DNA from: Gilvibacter sp. SZ-19
GTDB taxonomy: Bacteria; Bacteroidota; Bacteroidia; Flavobacteriales; Flavobacteriaceae
Direction: 5' to 3'
Assembly (NCBI RefSeq): GCF_002163875.1
Contig: NZ_CP019333.1
Coordinates: 502,864-566,863 of the forward strand
Length of the DNA stretch: 64,000 nucleotides
Program-made: the position numbers and the translations under genes
Shown: piece by piece, positions 22,818 to 31,066 of the stretch
Numbering within the stretch: position 1 is the stretch's first letter
How the letters are laid out: each line of letters starts with the position of its first letter
The notes under the pieces: generated by a model
Database searches by the model: none
Told to the model about the DNA's origin: nothing
The model's input: only the letters and a program-made list of their open reading frames with translations

Positions 22818-22850
22818 AAAAAAGCCGACCTCTAAGGAGTCGGCTTTTCT
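22818..22850 (-). terminator. Rho-independent terminator of the thioredoxin-fold genes
   Basis: AAAAGCCGAC and GTCGGCTTTTTT pair around a ~9-nt loop; on the minus strand the U-tract follows the stem, directly downstream of the gene ending at 22868. Confidence 0.75.
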
Positions 22851-22867
22851 TAAATATGTAATACAGT

Positions 22868-23491
22868 TTATACTTTTACAGAACATCCAATAGCGCGTGT
22901 TTCCTTAACTGGCACTTCTTTGCCAGCCAACAGCGCATTAACTGCGTCTGCCAAATAGGTTTTGGTCACTCCGGCCGCATCGCGAACACTATCATCTATA
23001 GCGCCAATGTATTTGACCACCATATCGCCACCTTCTTTTTGTAGCAGGTAAACATGTGGCGTCTTTTTGGCGCCAAACTGGGCATAGACCGTACTGCTCT
23101 CATCATAGAGATACGGGAAGGTGAAATTCTTCTGCTTCGCCTTTTGCTGCATGAGTTCGTAAGTATCGTCTGGTTGTACAGCAGGATCGTTCGGGTTTAT
23201 GGCAATTACCGGATAACCTTTCCCTTTGAACTGCTTGTCTAGCGCAATGATCCTGTCCTCGCTGGCAACTGCATATGGGCAGGTATTACAGGTAAAGATC
23301 ACTATGAATCCCTTGGCGTCCTTATAGTCTGCCATAGAAACCATTTTTCCGTCTACGTTCTTAAGGCGAACGTCTTTTACTTTATCGCCAATAGTGTAGC
23401 CATCTGAGGCTGTATTGGTGAAACTGCTGAGCCCAATGGTTGCCACCAAGGCATAAACAGCAACAACTGCGATGTTCTTAAATTTTTGCAT
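22868..23491 (-). CDS. Secreted thioredoxin-family (redoxin) protein
   Basis: 207 aa. Signal peptide (VAVYALVATIGLSSF). Redoxin/AhpC-TSA-like fold: 'YTIGDKVKDVRLKNVDGKMVSMADY', active site 'FTCNTCPYA' (Cys-x2-Cys), 'VIAINPNDPAVQPDDTYELM' and the cis-Pro segment 'KKTPHVYLL'. Probably a periplasmic thiol-disulfide or peroxide-handling protein. The gene for a TlpA-like protein ends 1 nt upstream, so they are co-transcribed. Confidence 0.88.
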   Translation of the reverse strand: MQKFKNIAVVAVYALVATIGLSSFTNTASDGYTIGDKVKDVRLKNVDGKMVSMADYKDAKGFIVIFTCNTCPYAVASEDRIIALDKQFKGKGYPVIAINPNDPAVQPDDTYELMQQKAKQKNFTFPYLYDESSTVYAQFGAKKTPHVYLLQKEGGDMVVKYIGAIDDSVRDAAGVTKTYLADAVNALLAGKEVPVKETRAIGCSVKV

Positions 23492-23492
23492 T

Positions 23493-24053
23493 TTAAAGAA
23501 AGGTATTGAGTTCTTGTTCTAGTTCTTCTAAGGTGAACGATTGCTCGTAGAATTTGCGCTCGTCTCCTTTATAGATCACAGTGGCCGGAATGGCTCCGGA
23601 CCAACTTTCGTCCACTTTGGGTATCCATTCGTTAGCGCCGGTATCGTCTAGCAGGACTACCGGAGACTTGATCTGGTTCTTTTCTATAAATGGTATTACT
23701 TGTTTTTCTAAAAGCTTCGGGAAGTCTATGCTAACCAACAGTACTTCTACATTTTGGTCGGCGTACTTGGTGGCTAATGTTTCAAAATATGGCAGCTCCT
23801 TAATACAGGGTTTACACCAAGTGGCCCAAAAATTCACTACGTATATTTTGCCGTCGTCTTTATTCAATAAAGGTTCAAATTCATCGAATTTGTAAACGGG
23901 CACTTTAGCCGCCCCGGTGCTTGCCTTTACTTCGGAAGTGGTCTCGGTAGCTTCTGTGGTTTGTTTTGCTGCGGATTTTTCCTCTTTGCATGCCCCTAAA
24001 AACAAGGGAAATGCTAAAAGCAATAAGACATATATATAATAGGACTGTTTCAA
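23493..24053 (-). CDS. TlpA-like thioredoxin domain lipoprotein
   Basis: About 186 aa from the proposed TTG at 24053, which gives a proper lipoprotein signal (KQSYYIYVLLLLAFPLFLGAC, lipobox Cys). A Thr/Glu/Ala-rich linker precedes a thioredoxin fold with 'VVNFWATWCKPCIKELPYF' (WCxPC active site) and 'SGAIPATVIYKGDE' (cis-Pro). Periplasmic disulfide reductase, possibly serving cytochrome maturation or the neighbouring redoxin. The frame is open to a TTG at 24098 but that extension would precede the signal peptide. Confidence 0.85.
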   Translation of the reverse strand: MKQSYYIYVLLLLAFPLFLGACKEEKSAAKQTTEATETTSEVKASTGAAKVPVYKFDEFEPLLNKDDGKIYVVNFWATWCKPCIKELPYFETLATKYADQNVEVLLVSIDFPKLLEKQVIPFIEKNQIKSPVVLLDDTGANEWIPKVDESWSGAIPATVIYKGDERKFYEQSFTLEELEQELNTFL

Positions 24054-24169
24054 GCTGCTGAATTTAATGCCATTAAAAATATTCAATATCGGCAGCAACC
24101 AAAAATCATTTAACAGTAGATTAAATCTTTTAACACTAACCCCCCAATTAAAATTGTGTTAAAAAGGTT

Positions 24170-24206
24170 TTGAATTCGATTTTTCATTATACATTTGTAT
24201 ATACAA
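24170..24206 (+). promoter_or_regulatory. marR promoter and palindromic operator
   Basis: TTG (24170-24172), 17 nt, TACATTTG (24190-24197): consensus promoter. A perfect 12-bp palindrome TTGTATATACAA occupies 24195-24206, overlapping the end of the -7 box. This is the size and type of site bound by MarR proteins, placed for autorepression. The longer open frame from TTG 24170 is excluded because it would include the promoter. Confidence 0.6.
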
Positions 24207-24223
24207 TAGTTGTTAGGACAATT

Positions 24224-24676
24224 ATGGAGATTGAATCTATTATCAAAGCCACCAAGCCGATGCAGTTGCACACCAAAACGGTGATCAACCTAATGTATCG
24301 TGCGCGGGTCATTGAAGAATCGGTAAATCGTATTCTGAAAGGCTATGAGCTGAGTATTCAACAATATAATGTACTGCGGATATTACGCGGTCAGGGAGGC
24401 AATCCAGCCAATCTGTCTACAGTAACGGAGCGCATGGTAGATCCTAACAGCAATACCACACGCCTAATAGACAAGCTGCTTAAAAAAGGGCTGGTCAAAA
24501 GACAAATATGCGCCGCCAACAGAAGAAAGGTGGAACTATTTATCACAGAACAAGGGCTTGAACTTTTAGGTGTTTTAGACCCTATTGTAGAATCGAACAA
24601 TCAGCAGATGCTCAATCAATTAGATCTGAGTGAACTGGAGCAATTGAATACCTATTTAAATAACATACATTCATAA
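24224..24676 (+). CDS. MarR family transcriptional regulator
   Basis: 150 aa from ATG 24224. Winged helix typical of MarR: 'INLMYRARVIEESVNRILKGYELSIQQYNVLRILRGQGGNPANLSTVTERMVDPNSNTTRLIDKLLKKGLVKRQICAANRRKVELFITEQGLELL'. The wing contains the conserved Asp/Asn-Arg-Arg (AANRRKV). Co-directional with the YceI gene 18 nt downstream, so it probably controls both; signal unknown. It contains a single Cys (ICAANRR), located in the wing. Confidence 0.88.
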   Translation: MEIESIIKATKPMQLHTKTVINLMYRARVIEESVNRILKGYELSIQQYNVLRILRGQGGNPANLSTVTERMVDPNSNTTRLIDKLLKKGLVKRQICAANRRKVELFITEQGLELLGVLDPIVESNNQQMLNQLDLSELEQLNTYLNNIHS

Positions 24677-24694
24677 ATTTTAAAAACAACTCTA

Positions 24695-25264
24695 ATGAGA
24701 AATCACGTAAAAACAGCAGCTTTGTTGTTGCTAGCCATCGCCTTTAGCGCATTCAACACTTCTACTGTTGAAAAGCTTATGGTAAAAGACAGTACTATTA
24801 CCTGGGTAGGTAAAAAAGTTACTGGACAGCACGAAGGTACTATCAACCTTAAGAGCGGTTACTTCATGATGGACGGAGAATCCATGGTAGGTGGAGAATT
24901 CGTTATCGATATGACCAGTATCAATGTAACCGACCTTCAGGCAGGAAAAGGAAAAGAAAAACTAGAAGGACACTTGAAGTCTGACGACTTTTTTGGTGTT
25001 GAAGCCTTCCCTACAGCGACCTTAACTGTTAAGAACGCTGCTAGAAACGGAAACACCTACACGGTGAACGCAGATCTTACCATTAAAGGAAAGACCAACC
25101 CGATCACCTTCGACATTACTAAAGATGGAACCAATATGACAGCTAATGTTACTATTGACCGTTCTAAGTTCGATGTGCGTTACGGTTCAGGAAGCTTCTT
25201 CGACAATCTAGGAGACAAGACCATCTATGATGATTTTGACTTGACTGTAAATCTATCCTTTTAA
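24695..25264 (+). CDS. YceI family periplasmic protein
   Basis: 189 aa. Signal peptide (AALLLLAIAFSAFN). YceI lipocalin-like barrel: 'SGYFMMDGESMVGGEFVIDMTSINVTD', 'LEGHLKSDDFFGVEAFPTATLTV', 'ADLTIKGKTNPITFDI', 'IDRSKFDVRYGSGSFFDNLGDKTIYDDFDL'. The family binds polyisoprenoids such as ubiquinone-8 in some structures; ligand here unknown. Forms an operon with marR. A second, shorter YceI gene occurs at 37933. Confidence 0.9.
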   Translation: MRNHVKTAALLLLAIAFSAFNTSTVEKLMVKDSTITWVGKKVTGQHEGTINLKSGYFMMDGESMVGGEFVIDMTSINVTDLQAGKGKEKLEGHLKSDDFFGVEAFPTATLTVKNAARNGNTYTVNADLTIKGKTNPITFDITKDGTNMTANVTIDRSKFDVRYGSGSFFDNLGDKTIYDDFDLTVNLSF

Positions 25265-25286
25265 TAGGATCCATTCCCAAGAGAAG

Positions 25287-25317
25287 AATCCCGCCTGTTA
25301 AAGGTGGGATTTTTTTA
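25287..25317 (+). terminator. Rho-independent terminator after yceI
   Basis: AATCCCGCCT - GTTAA - AGGTGGGATT followed by TTTTTT: 10-bp stem with one G-T pair. Confidence 0.85.
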
Positions 25318-25327
25318 TGCTGATGGT

Positions 25328-25357
25328 TTGAATTTATAATCAGACTATTTATCTTTG
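25328..25357 (+). promoter_or_regulatory. trp operon promoter (-33 TTG, N19, -7 TATCTTTG)
   Basis: TTG at 25328-25330 and TATCTTTG at 25350-25357 with 19 nt between: full consensus. Transcription would start around 25362, a few nt before the leader ATG. Confidence 0.75.
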
Positions 25358-25365
25358 AAACTCAA

Positions 25366-25422
25366 ATGAAGCAAATAAACGTAAATACTTGGTGGTGGTC
25401 AGCTCAAAGCACAAGCTCGTGA
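25366..25422 (+). CDS. trpL: trp operon leader peptide
   Basis: 18-codon frame MKQINVNTWWWSAQSTSS ending in TGA. Three consecutive Trp codons (TGG TGG TGG, 25390-25398) make the ribosome's progress a direct sensor of charged tRNA-Trp. It lies right behind a consensus promoter and just before an intrinsic terminator and trpE, i.e. a classical attenuator arrangement. The start follows the -7 box by only 8 nt, so the transcript is nearly leaderless at this ATG. Confidence 0.85.
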   Translation: MKQINVNTWWWSAQSTSS

Positions 25423-25489
25423 GGCTGATCGTCTGATTGTATACGTTAAACATACCAAAGACTTGTCGCTCACGACAGGTCTTTTTTTA
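25399..25489 (+). promoter_or_regulatory. trp attenuator (pause, anti-terminator and terminator)
   Basis: Terminator: AAGACTTGTCG - CTCA - CGACAGGTCTT plus T7 (25458-25489), 11-bp stem. Competing pairing: TCT...TTGTAT (about 25432-25444) with ATAC.AA.AGA (25452-25461), which would occupy the AAGA of the terminator's 5' arm. Early pairing: TCAGC (25399-25403) with GCTGA (about 25424-25428), immediately after the Trp codons. A ribosome stalled at the Trp codons would cover the early hairpin and favour read-through. The pairings are my reading, not a fold calculation. Confidence 0.75.
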
Positions 25490-25497
25490 TTAAAGAC

Positions 25498-26898
25498 ATG
25501 CAGAGATTTACTTTAAAAACACACAGCAAACAGCTTCTGGCCGATACGCTAACGCCGGTTTCTATCTATTTGCAGTTGCGGGATAGGTTCCCAAACAGCT
25601 TGCTTTTGGAAAGTAGCGACTATCATGCTAACGACAACAGTTTTAGCTATATCTGTTGCAACCCAATTGCCAGCATCAAGGTCGCTAATAATGAGATCCA
25701 CTGCAATTACCCTGATGGCAGCGCGACTCAAGAGACCATTACCTCAAATGTCGATGTTCCGGCAGCTATTGCGGACTTTGCGGCGCAATTTGAGGTGGAC
25801 AGTGAGGACTACAAATTCATAAATCATGGGTTGTTTGGTTTTATCGCTTATGATGCCGTGCAGTATTTTGAAGATATTCAGATCAGCAAAAAAGAAGGCG
25901 ATCTTGAAATTCCAGATATATACTATGCTGTCTACCAGAATATCATTGCCATAAATCACTTTAATAACCAGGCTTATTTGTTCGCTCATTGTTATGATGG
26001 GCCAGACAATCTGGACGCCTTGGAACAGCTCATCCGCAGCACTACGAATAAAAAATACCCCTTTCAAAAAAGTGGATCGGTTACTACCAACACAACCGAC
26101 GAAGAATTCATGGCCTTGGTAGAACAGTGTAAAAAGCACTGCAATCGCGGCGATGTATTTCAGATAGTTCCGTCTAAACGCTACTCACAAAGCTTTACCG
26201 GCGATGAGTTTAACGTATACAGAGCCTTGCGCAGTGTTAACCCTTCTCCTTACCTCTTCTACTTTGACTACGGTAACTTCAAGATCTTTGGAAGTTCTCC
26301 TGAGGCGCAATTGGTGGTCAAAGACGGTATGACAGAGATCCACCCAATTGCAGGGACTTTTAGACGAACTGGTAACGATGAGCAAGATGCAGCACTGGCT
26401 TTAGAGTTGGCCGCCGATGAAAAAGAGAACAGTGAACATGTGATGCTCGTAGACCTGGCCCGTAACGACCTAAGCCGACATGGAACAGACATTCAAGTAG
26501 CCACCTACAAAGAGGTACAGTTCTTTTCGCATGTGATCCACTTGGTGAGTAAAGTAGTGGGAACTAAAAACCCCGAAACCCCTACCATGCAGATCGTCGC
26601 CGATACCTTCCCCGCGGGAACCTTAAGCGGTGCGCCCAAACATATGGCCATGCAGCTTTTAGAAAAGTACGAGAACATAAATCGCAGTTTCTACGGAGGC
26701 GCTATTGGCTTTATGGACTTTAAAGGCAACTTTAACCACGCCATCATTATTAGATCCTTTGTGAGCAAGAACCACCAATTGCATTATCAGGCAGGGGCTG
26801 GAATTGTGACCGACAGCGATCCGGAGAAAGAATTACAAGAAGTATACAACAAATTAGGGGCTTTGAACAAGGCCCTCGAACTCGCAGAAAATTTATAA
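25498..26898 (+). CDS. trpE: Anthranilate synthase component I
   Basis: 466 aa. Converts chorismate (with ammonia from TrpG) to anthranilate. N-terminal 'NSLLLESSDYH' contains the LLES feedback-inhibition motif for Trp; the catalytic chorismate-binding domain shows 'DVFQIVPSKRYSQSF', 'YLFYFDYGNFKIFGSSPEAQLVV', 'HPIAGTFRRTGND', 'EHVMLVDLARNDLSRHG', 'FPAGTLSGAPKHMAMQLLEKYE' and 'YGGAIGFMDFKG'. First structural gene of the operon, 9 nt after the attenuator. Confidence 0.96.
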   Translation: MQRFTLKTHSKQLLADTLTPVSIYLQLRDRFPNSLLLESSDYHANDNSFSYICCNPIASIKVANNEIHCNYPDGSATQETITSNVDVPAAIADFAAQFEVDSEDYKFINHGLFGFIAYDAVQYFEDIQISKKEGDLEIPDIYYAVYQNIIAINHFNNQAYLFAHCYDGPDNLDALEQLIRSTTNKKYPFQKSGSVTTNTTDEEFMALVEQCKKHCNRGDVFQIVPSKRYSQSFTGDEFNVYRALRSVNPSPYLFYFDYGNFKIFGSSPEAQLVVKDGMTEIHPIAGTFRRTGNDEQDAALALELAADEKENSEHVMLVDLARNDLSRHGTDIQVATYKEVQFFSHVIHLVSKVVGTKNPETPTMQIVADTFPAGTLSGAPKHMAMQLLEKYENINRSFYGGAIGFMDFKGNFNHAIIIRSFVSKNHQLHYQAGAGIVTDSDPEKELQEVYNKLGALNKALELAENL

Positions 26899-26899
26899 G

Positions 26900-27478
26900 A
26901 TGAAGATATTAGTGATCGACAATTACGACAGCTTTGTGTACAATTTGGTACACTATATCCGCGAGTTTGTAGACGATGTCACCGTATGGAGGAACGACCA
27001 GTTCGAGCTGGAAGATGTAGCCGACTTTGATAAAATAGTTTTGTCTCCTGGGCCTGGAATACCAGAGGAAGCCGGGCTACTCAAAGCTGTAGTAGAACGC
27101 TATGCTTCTACCAAATCCATGCTTGGTGTTTGTTTAGGACAACAGGCCATCGGTGAGGTTTTTGGTGGATCGCTGATCAATTTGGATCAAGTATTCCACG
27201 GCGTTGGGACGCACGTAGAGCGTTTAGTAGATGACGAACCACTCTTTGCAGGCCTACCTAAGAATTTTCAAGTAGGTCGCTATCATTCTTGGGTTGTTGC
27301 TCGCGAAGATTTCCCACAAGATCTAGAGATCACCGCGGTAGATGAGTCTGGGCAGATCATGGCCCTAAGGCATAAAAAATACGACTTAAGAGGGGTACAA
27401 TTTCATCCTGAATCTGTACTGACTCCGCATGGGAAAAGCATGATCAAAAACTGGTTAAACCAAAACAATAAAGAATAG
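26900..27478 (+). CDS. trpG: Anthranilate synthase component II (glutamine amidotransferase)
   Basis: 192 aa. Class I glutamine amidotransferase: 'DNYDSFVYNLVHYI', 'LSPGPGIPEEAGLL', nucleophile Cys in 'GVCLGQQAIGEVFGG', and 'GVQFHPESVLTPHG' (His-Glu). Supplies ammonia to TrpE. Could also serve as PabA in folate synthesis, as in some bacteria with one shared subunit. One nt separates it from trpE; its stop abuts the trpD ATG. Confidence 0.95.
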   Translation: MKILVIDNYDSFVYNLVHYIREFVDDVTVWRNDQFELEDVADFDKIVLSPGPGIPEEAGLLKAVVERYASTKSMLGVCLGQQAIGEVFGGSLINLDQVFHGVGTHVERLVDDEPLFAGLPKNFQVGRYHSWVVAREDFPQDLEITAVDESGQIMALRHKKYDLRGVQFHPESVLTPHGKSMIKNWLNQNNKE

Positions 27479-28474
27479 ATGAAGGCTGTTTTGAATCGCC
27501 TGATCAATCAGGAAATATTGAGTAAAGAAGAAGCCCGCGATATTTTGATCAATATCTCTGCCGGACAATATAACGAAGCACAGATCGCCGCTTTTTTAAC
27601 TGTCTACATGATGCGCAGCATTACTGTAGATGAGCTTCAAGGTTTCCGCGATGCGCTCTTGGAACTCTGCATTGCGGTTCCCGTAGAAGATTACAACACC
27701 ATTGACCTTTGCGGTACAGGTGGCGACGGCAAGAACACCTTTAATATCTCTACCCTGGCTTCCTTTGTGACCGCTGCCTCTGGAGTGCAGGTTACTAAAC
27801 ACGGGAATTACGGAGTTTCATCTGTTAGCGGCAGCAGTAACGTGATGGAACATATGGGGGTAAAATTTACCAATGATACCGACATCTTAAAACGCTGCCT
27901 GGACGAAGCTAATATTTGCGTCTTGCACGCACCGCTTTTTCACCCAGCTATGAAAAATGTTGGTGGCATTCGCAAGGCTTTAGGCGTAAAGACCTTTTTC
28001 AATATGTTGGGACCTATGGTGAATCCCGCCTTTCCGAAGAACCAACTCGTTGGAGTTTTCAATTTAGAATTGGCTCGTGTTTACGGTTATCTGTATCAGC
28101 AATCAGCAAAGAATTACACCATTTTACATGCATTAGACGGTTATGATGAAATATCCTTGACTGGAGCTACGCGAGTTATCAGCAACCGTTTTGAGCAGCA
28201 ATTAACCCCAGAAGATTTTGGTGTTAATAGTATTACTGCGGAGGATATCTTTGGAGGCGATACGGTAGAAGAGGCTGCTAGCATTTTTAAGACTGTCTTA
28301 TCTGGACAAGGCACCGATGCGCAGAACCACGTAGTGGCTGCCAATGCAGGTATGGCTATTGCTACCGTAAAGGGCTGTACGCCAAAGCAAGGTTTTGAAA
28401 AAGCCTTAGAAACGCTAAAAAGCGGTATGGCCGAGAAACATTTGAATCAATTAGTTGCTCTAACCAACGCATAG
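27479..28474 (+). CDS. trpD: Anthranilate phosphoribosyltransferase
   Basis: 331 aa. Adds the phosphoribosyl group of PRPP to anthranilate. Motifs: 'DLCGTGGDGKNTFNISTLASFV' (PRPP-binding glycine loop), 'KHGNYGVSSVSGSSNVMEHMGV', 'APLFHPAMKNVGGIRKALGVKTFFNMLGPMVNP', and 'HALDGYDEISLTGATRV'. Separate from trpG, not fused. One nt before trpC. Confidence 0.96.
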   Translation: MKAVLNRLINQEILSKEEARDILINISAGQYNEAQIAAFLTVYMMRSITVDELQGFRDALLELCIAVPVEDYNTIDLCGTGGDGKNTFNISTLASFVTAASGVQVTKHGNYGVSSVSGSSNVMEHMGVKFTNDTDILKRCLDEANICVLHAPLFHPAMKNVGGIRKALGVKTFFNMLGPMVNPAFPKNQLVGVFNLELARVYGYLYQQSAKNYTILHALDGYDEISLTGATRVISNRFEQQLTPEDFGVNSITAEDIFGGDTVEEAASIFKTVLSGQGTDAQNHVVAANAGMAIATVKGCTPKQGFEKALETLKSGMAEKHLNQLVALTNA

Positions 28475-28475
28475 T

Positions 28476-29276
28476 ATGGATATCTTAGAACGCATAGTAG
28501 CGCAGCAAGCTCAAGATCTCATCCGCAGAAAACAAAGCTTTCCAGAGAGTTATTGGGAGTCGGCTCCACTTTTCAACAGACCTTGCATTTCTCTTAAAAA
28601 TGCGTTGAACGAAAGCTCCACAGGTATAATTGCGGAGTTCAAACGACGCTCACCCAGTAAGCCTTCGATAAACTTTAAGGCCCAGGTAAGCGAGGTTGCT
28701 TCAGGGTATCAAGCTGCAGGGATCAGCGGAATGTCTGTCCTTACCAACGGACCTTTCTTTGGAGGTTCTTTAGAAGATCTAAGCCAAGCAAGAGCAAGCG
28801 CGAACATGCCTTTGCTCAGAAAAGAATTTGTGATAGATCCGTATCAAATAACAGAGGCCAAAGCCCACGGTGCAGATGTTATATTATTAATAGCGGCTTG
28901 TTTAGAACCCGCCCGATTGCAGATGTTAGCCAAAAAGACCAAATCCCTTGGGATGGAAGTCTTGTTAGAGGTTCATAATGAGGCCGAGTTGCAAGCCAAC
29001 CTCATCCCAGAAGTAGATCTAATAGGAGTCAATAATAGGAACTTGAAGACCTTTACGGTAAATGTGCAAACCAGTTTGGACCTGCTGCAGCAGATACCGC
29101 AAGAGTTCACTCCGATCTCTGAAAGTGGACTGAGCGACCCTAATACAGTTGCCATGCTGGGCCAAGCAGGTTTTAAAGGCTTTTTGATGGGAGAACATTT
29201 CATGCGTTCAGAAAACCCTGGTGAAGCAGCTGCTGCATTTGTAAACGCTTTAAAAAATCAGCGCAATGAAGATTAA
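28476..29276 (+). CDS. trpC: Indole-3-glycerol phosphate synthase
   Basis: 266 aa, (beta/alpha)8 barrel. Motifs: 'GIIAEFKRRSPSKPSIN' (catalytic Glu/Lys), 'GISGMSVLTNGPFFGGSLEDL', 'MPLLRKEFVIDPYQI' (Lys), 'GADVILLIAACL', 'EVLLEVHNEAEL', 'LIGVNNRNLKTFTVN' and 'ISESGLSDP'. The usual 'VLT(D/E)xxFF' carries Asn here. Overlaps trpF by 11 nt. Confidence 0.95.
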   Translation: MDILERIVAQQAQDLIRRKQSFPESYWESAPLFNRPCISLKNALNESSTGIIAEFKRRSPSKPSINFKAQVSEVASGYQAAGISGMSVLTNGPFFGGSLEDLSQARASANMPLLRKEFVIDPYQITEAKAHGADVILLIAACLEPARLQMLAKKTKSLGMEVLLEVHNEAELQANLIPEVDLIGVNNRNLKTFTVNVQTSLDLLQQIPQEFTPISESGLSDPNTVAMLGQAGFKGFLMGEHFMRSENPGEAAAAFVNALKNQRNED

Positions 29277-29886
29277 AGTATGCGGCATGCGCGAGGCGAA
29301 AAATATAGCAGCACTTACGGACTTAAAGCCAGATTATATCGGTTTTATCTTTTACGAGAAGTCTCCAAGGTATATGAAAGCAGACCCTGTTGCAGTTCCT
29401 GAGGGAATTAAAAAAGTTGGGGTTTTTGTAGATGCCCCAAAAGGGTATGTACTGCAACAAATTGAAGCTCATGAGCTGAATGTGGTCCAATTACACGGCA
29501 AAGAAGACCAACAATACATAAGCCTTTTACGCGAGCTGGTTCATACCGACATTGACTTTTGGAAAGTCTTTTCCGTTGGAGAAAAATTTGATTTTAAAAA
29601 GCTGAAACCGTTTGAAGAGCTAGTCGATGCCTTCTTGTTCGATACCCGCGGAGCTGCTCCAGGTGGCAACGGCAAGACCTTTGATTGGAAACTACTCAAC
29701 GCTTACCGAAGTGAGCTACCCATTGTAATTAGTGGCGGTATTGGGTTGGAAGAACTCCCAGCGGTAAAAGAACTGCTGCAATCTTCGCTACCTATTATGG
29801 CGATCGATGTGAACAGCAAGTTCGAATCAGAACCCGGATTAAAAAAAATTGATGAATTAAAGACCTTGATGAATTATGAACTATAA
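29266..29886 (+). CDS. trpF: Phosphoribosylanthranilate isomerase
   Basis: 206 aa. Amadori rearrangement of PRA. '[14 protein letters not shown]' with the catalytic Cys near the N-terminus, '[15 protein letters not shown]', 'VVQLHGKED', '[24 protein letters not shown]' (catalytic Asp) and '[10 protein letters not shown]', '[16 protein letters not shown]'. Overlaps trpC and trpB by 11 nt each. Confidence 0.95.
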   Translation: MKIKVCGMREAKNIAALTDLKPDYIGFIFYEKSPRYMKADPVAVPEGIKKVGVFVDAPKGYVLQQIEAHELNVVQLHGKEDQQYISLLRELVHTDIDFWKVFSVGEKFDFKKLKPFEELVDAFLFDTRGAAPGGNGKTFDWKLLNAYRSELPIVISGGIGLEELPAVKELLQSSLPIMAIDVNSKFESEPGLKKIDELKTLMNYEL

Positions 29887-31057
29887 TGTAGACCAGCACG
29901 GTTATTACGGAGATTTTGGTGGCGCTTTTATCCCAGAGATGCTCTATCCAAATGTGGAGGAATTGCGTCAAAATTATATTCAAATAGCCTCGGACCCTGC
30001 TTTTCAAGAAGAGTTTCACGCCTTGCTTAAAGACTATGTGGGCAGACCTACTCCACTTTACTATGCCAAGAGATTCTCAGAACATTACGGCTGTAAAGTC
30101 TACTTAAAACGCGAGGATCTTTGTCATACCGGAGCCCATAAAGTAAACAACACCATTGGGCAGATCTTAATGGCCAAACGCTTGGGCAAAAAACGCATCA
30201 TAGCAGAAACCGGAGCGGGTCAACACGGGGTGGCCACAGCTACTGTATGTGCACTCATGGGTATGGAGTGTATCGTTTATATGGGTGCAATAGACATTAA
30301 ACGTCAAGCTCCCAACGTAGCGCGAATGAAAATGTTGGGCGCCAAGGTTGTTCCGGCCGAATCAGGTTCAAAAACGCTTAAAGATGCGACCAATGAAGCC
30401 ATCCGCGATTGGATCAACAATCCGGTAGACACGCACTATATTATTGGTAGCGTTGTTGGGCCGCATCCGTATCCGGATATGGTGGCCCGCTTTCAGGCCG
30501 TGATCTCTCAGGAGATAAAAACACAACTCCACGAAAAAGAAGGGCGTGAAAACCCAGATTATGTGGTGGCCTGTGTAGGTGGTGGTTCTAATGCTGCTGG
30601 AGCCTATTACGAATACCTCAACACCCCAGAAGTTGGACTCATTGCAGTAGAGGCTGCAGGAAAAGGTGTGAATACTGGCGAGAGTGCCGCAACTTCGCAG
30701 TTGGGGAAATCGGGTATTATACACGGGAGTAAGACATTGCTCATGCAAACCGATGACGGCCAGATCACAGAGCCATACTCTATCTCTGCCGGTTTGGACT
30801 ATCCAGGAATAGGGCCTATGCATGCACACCTGTACGCAAGCGGGCGCGCCGAATTCATTTCTATTACCGATAAAGCGGCTATGGAAGCTGGTCTTCTTTT
30901 AAGTCAATTGGAAGGAATAATTCCAGCTATTGAAACCTCGCACGCCTTTGCCATTTTTGAAGAGCGCAAATTCAAGGCAGATGATGTTGTGGTGGTAAAT
31001 CTTTCCGGGCGTGGCGACAAAGACCTCAATACTTATATCGAATACTTTAAACTCTAA
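29876..31057 (+). CDS. trpB: Tryptophan synthase beta subunit
   Basis: 393 aa. PLP-dependent condensation of indole with serine. '[15 protein letters not shown]' start, PLP lysine in '[14 protein letters not shown]', '[28 protein letters not shown]', phosphate loop '[15 protein letters not shown]', and '[16 protein letters not shown]' plus '[13 protein letters not shown]' at the end. A single canonical TrpB1 type, forming the channel with TrpA. Confidence 0.97.
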   Translation: MNYNVDQHGYYGDFGGAFIPEMLYPNVEELRQNYIQIASDPAFQEEFHALLKDYVGRPTPLYYAKRFSEHYGCKVYLKREDLCHTGAHKVNNTIGQILMAKRLGKKRIIAETGAGQHGVATATVCALMGMECIVYMGAIDIKRQAPNVARMKMLGAKVVPAESGSKTLKDATNEAIRDWINNPVDTHYIIGSVVGPHPYPDMVARFQAVISQEIKTQLHEKEGRENPDYVVACVGGGSNAAGAYYEYLNTPEVGLIAVEAAGKGVNTGESAATSQLGKSGIIHGSKTLLMQTDDGQITEPYSISAGLDYPGIGPMHAHLYASGRAEFISITDKAAMEAGLLLSQLEGIIPAIETSHAFAIFEERKFKADDVVVVNLSGRGDKDLNTYIEYFKL

Positions 31058-31066
31058 GCCTCAGCG

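Noticed and set aside
21895-24098. Rhodanese and thioredoxin-fold block as a novel sulfur-relay system
   Set aside because: The two operons are separated by a terminator and the proteins are common envelope redox families; nothing in the sequence ties them into one pathway.
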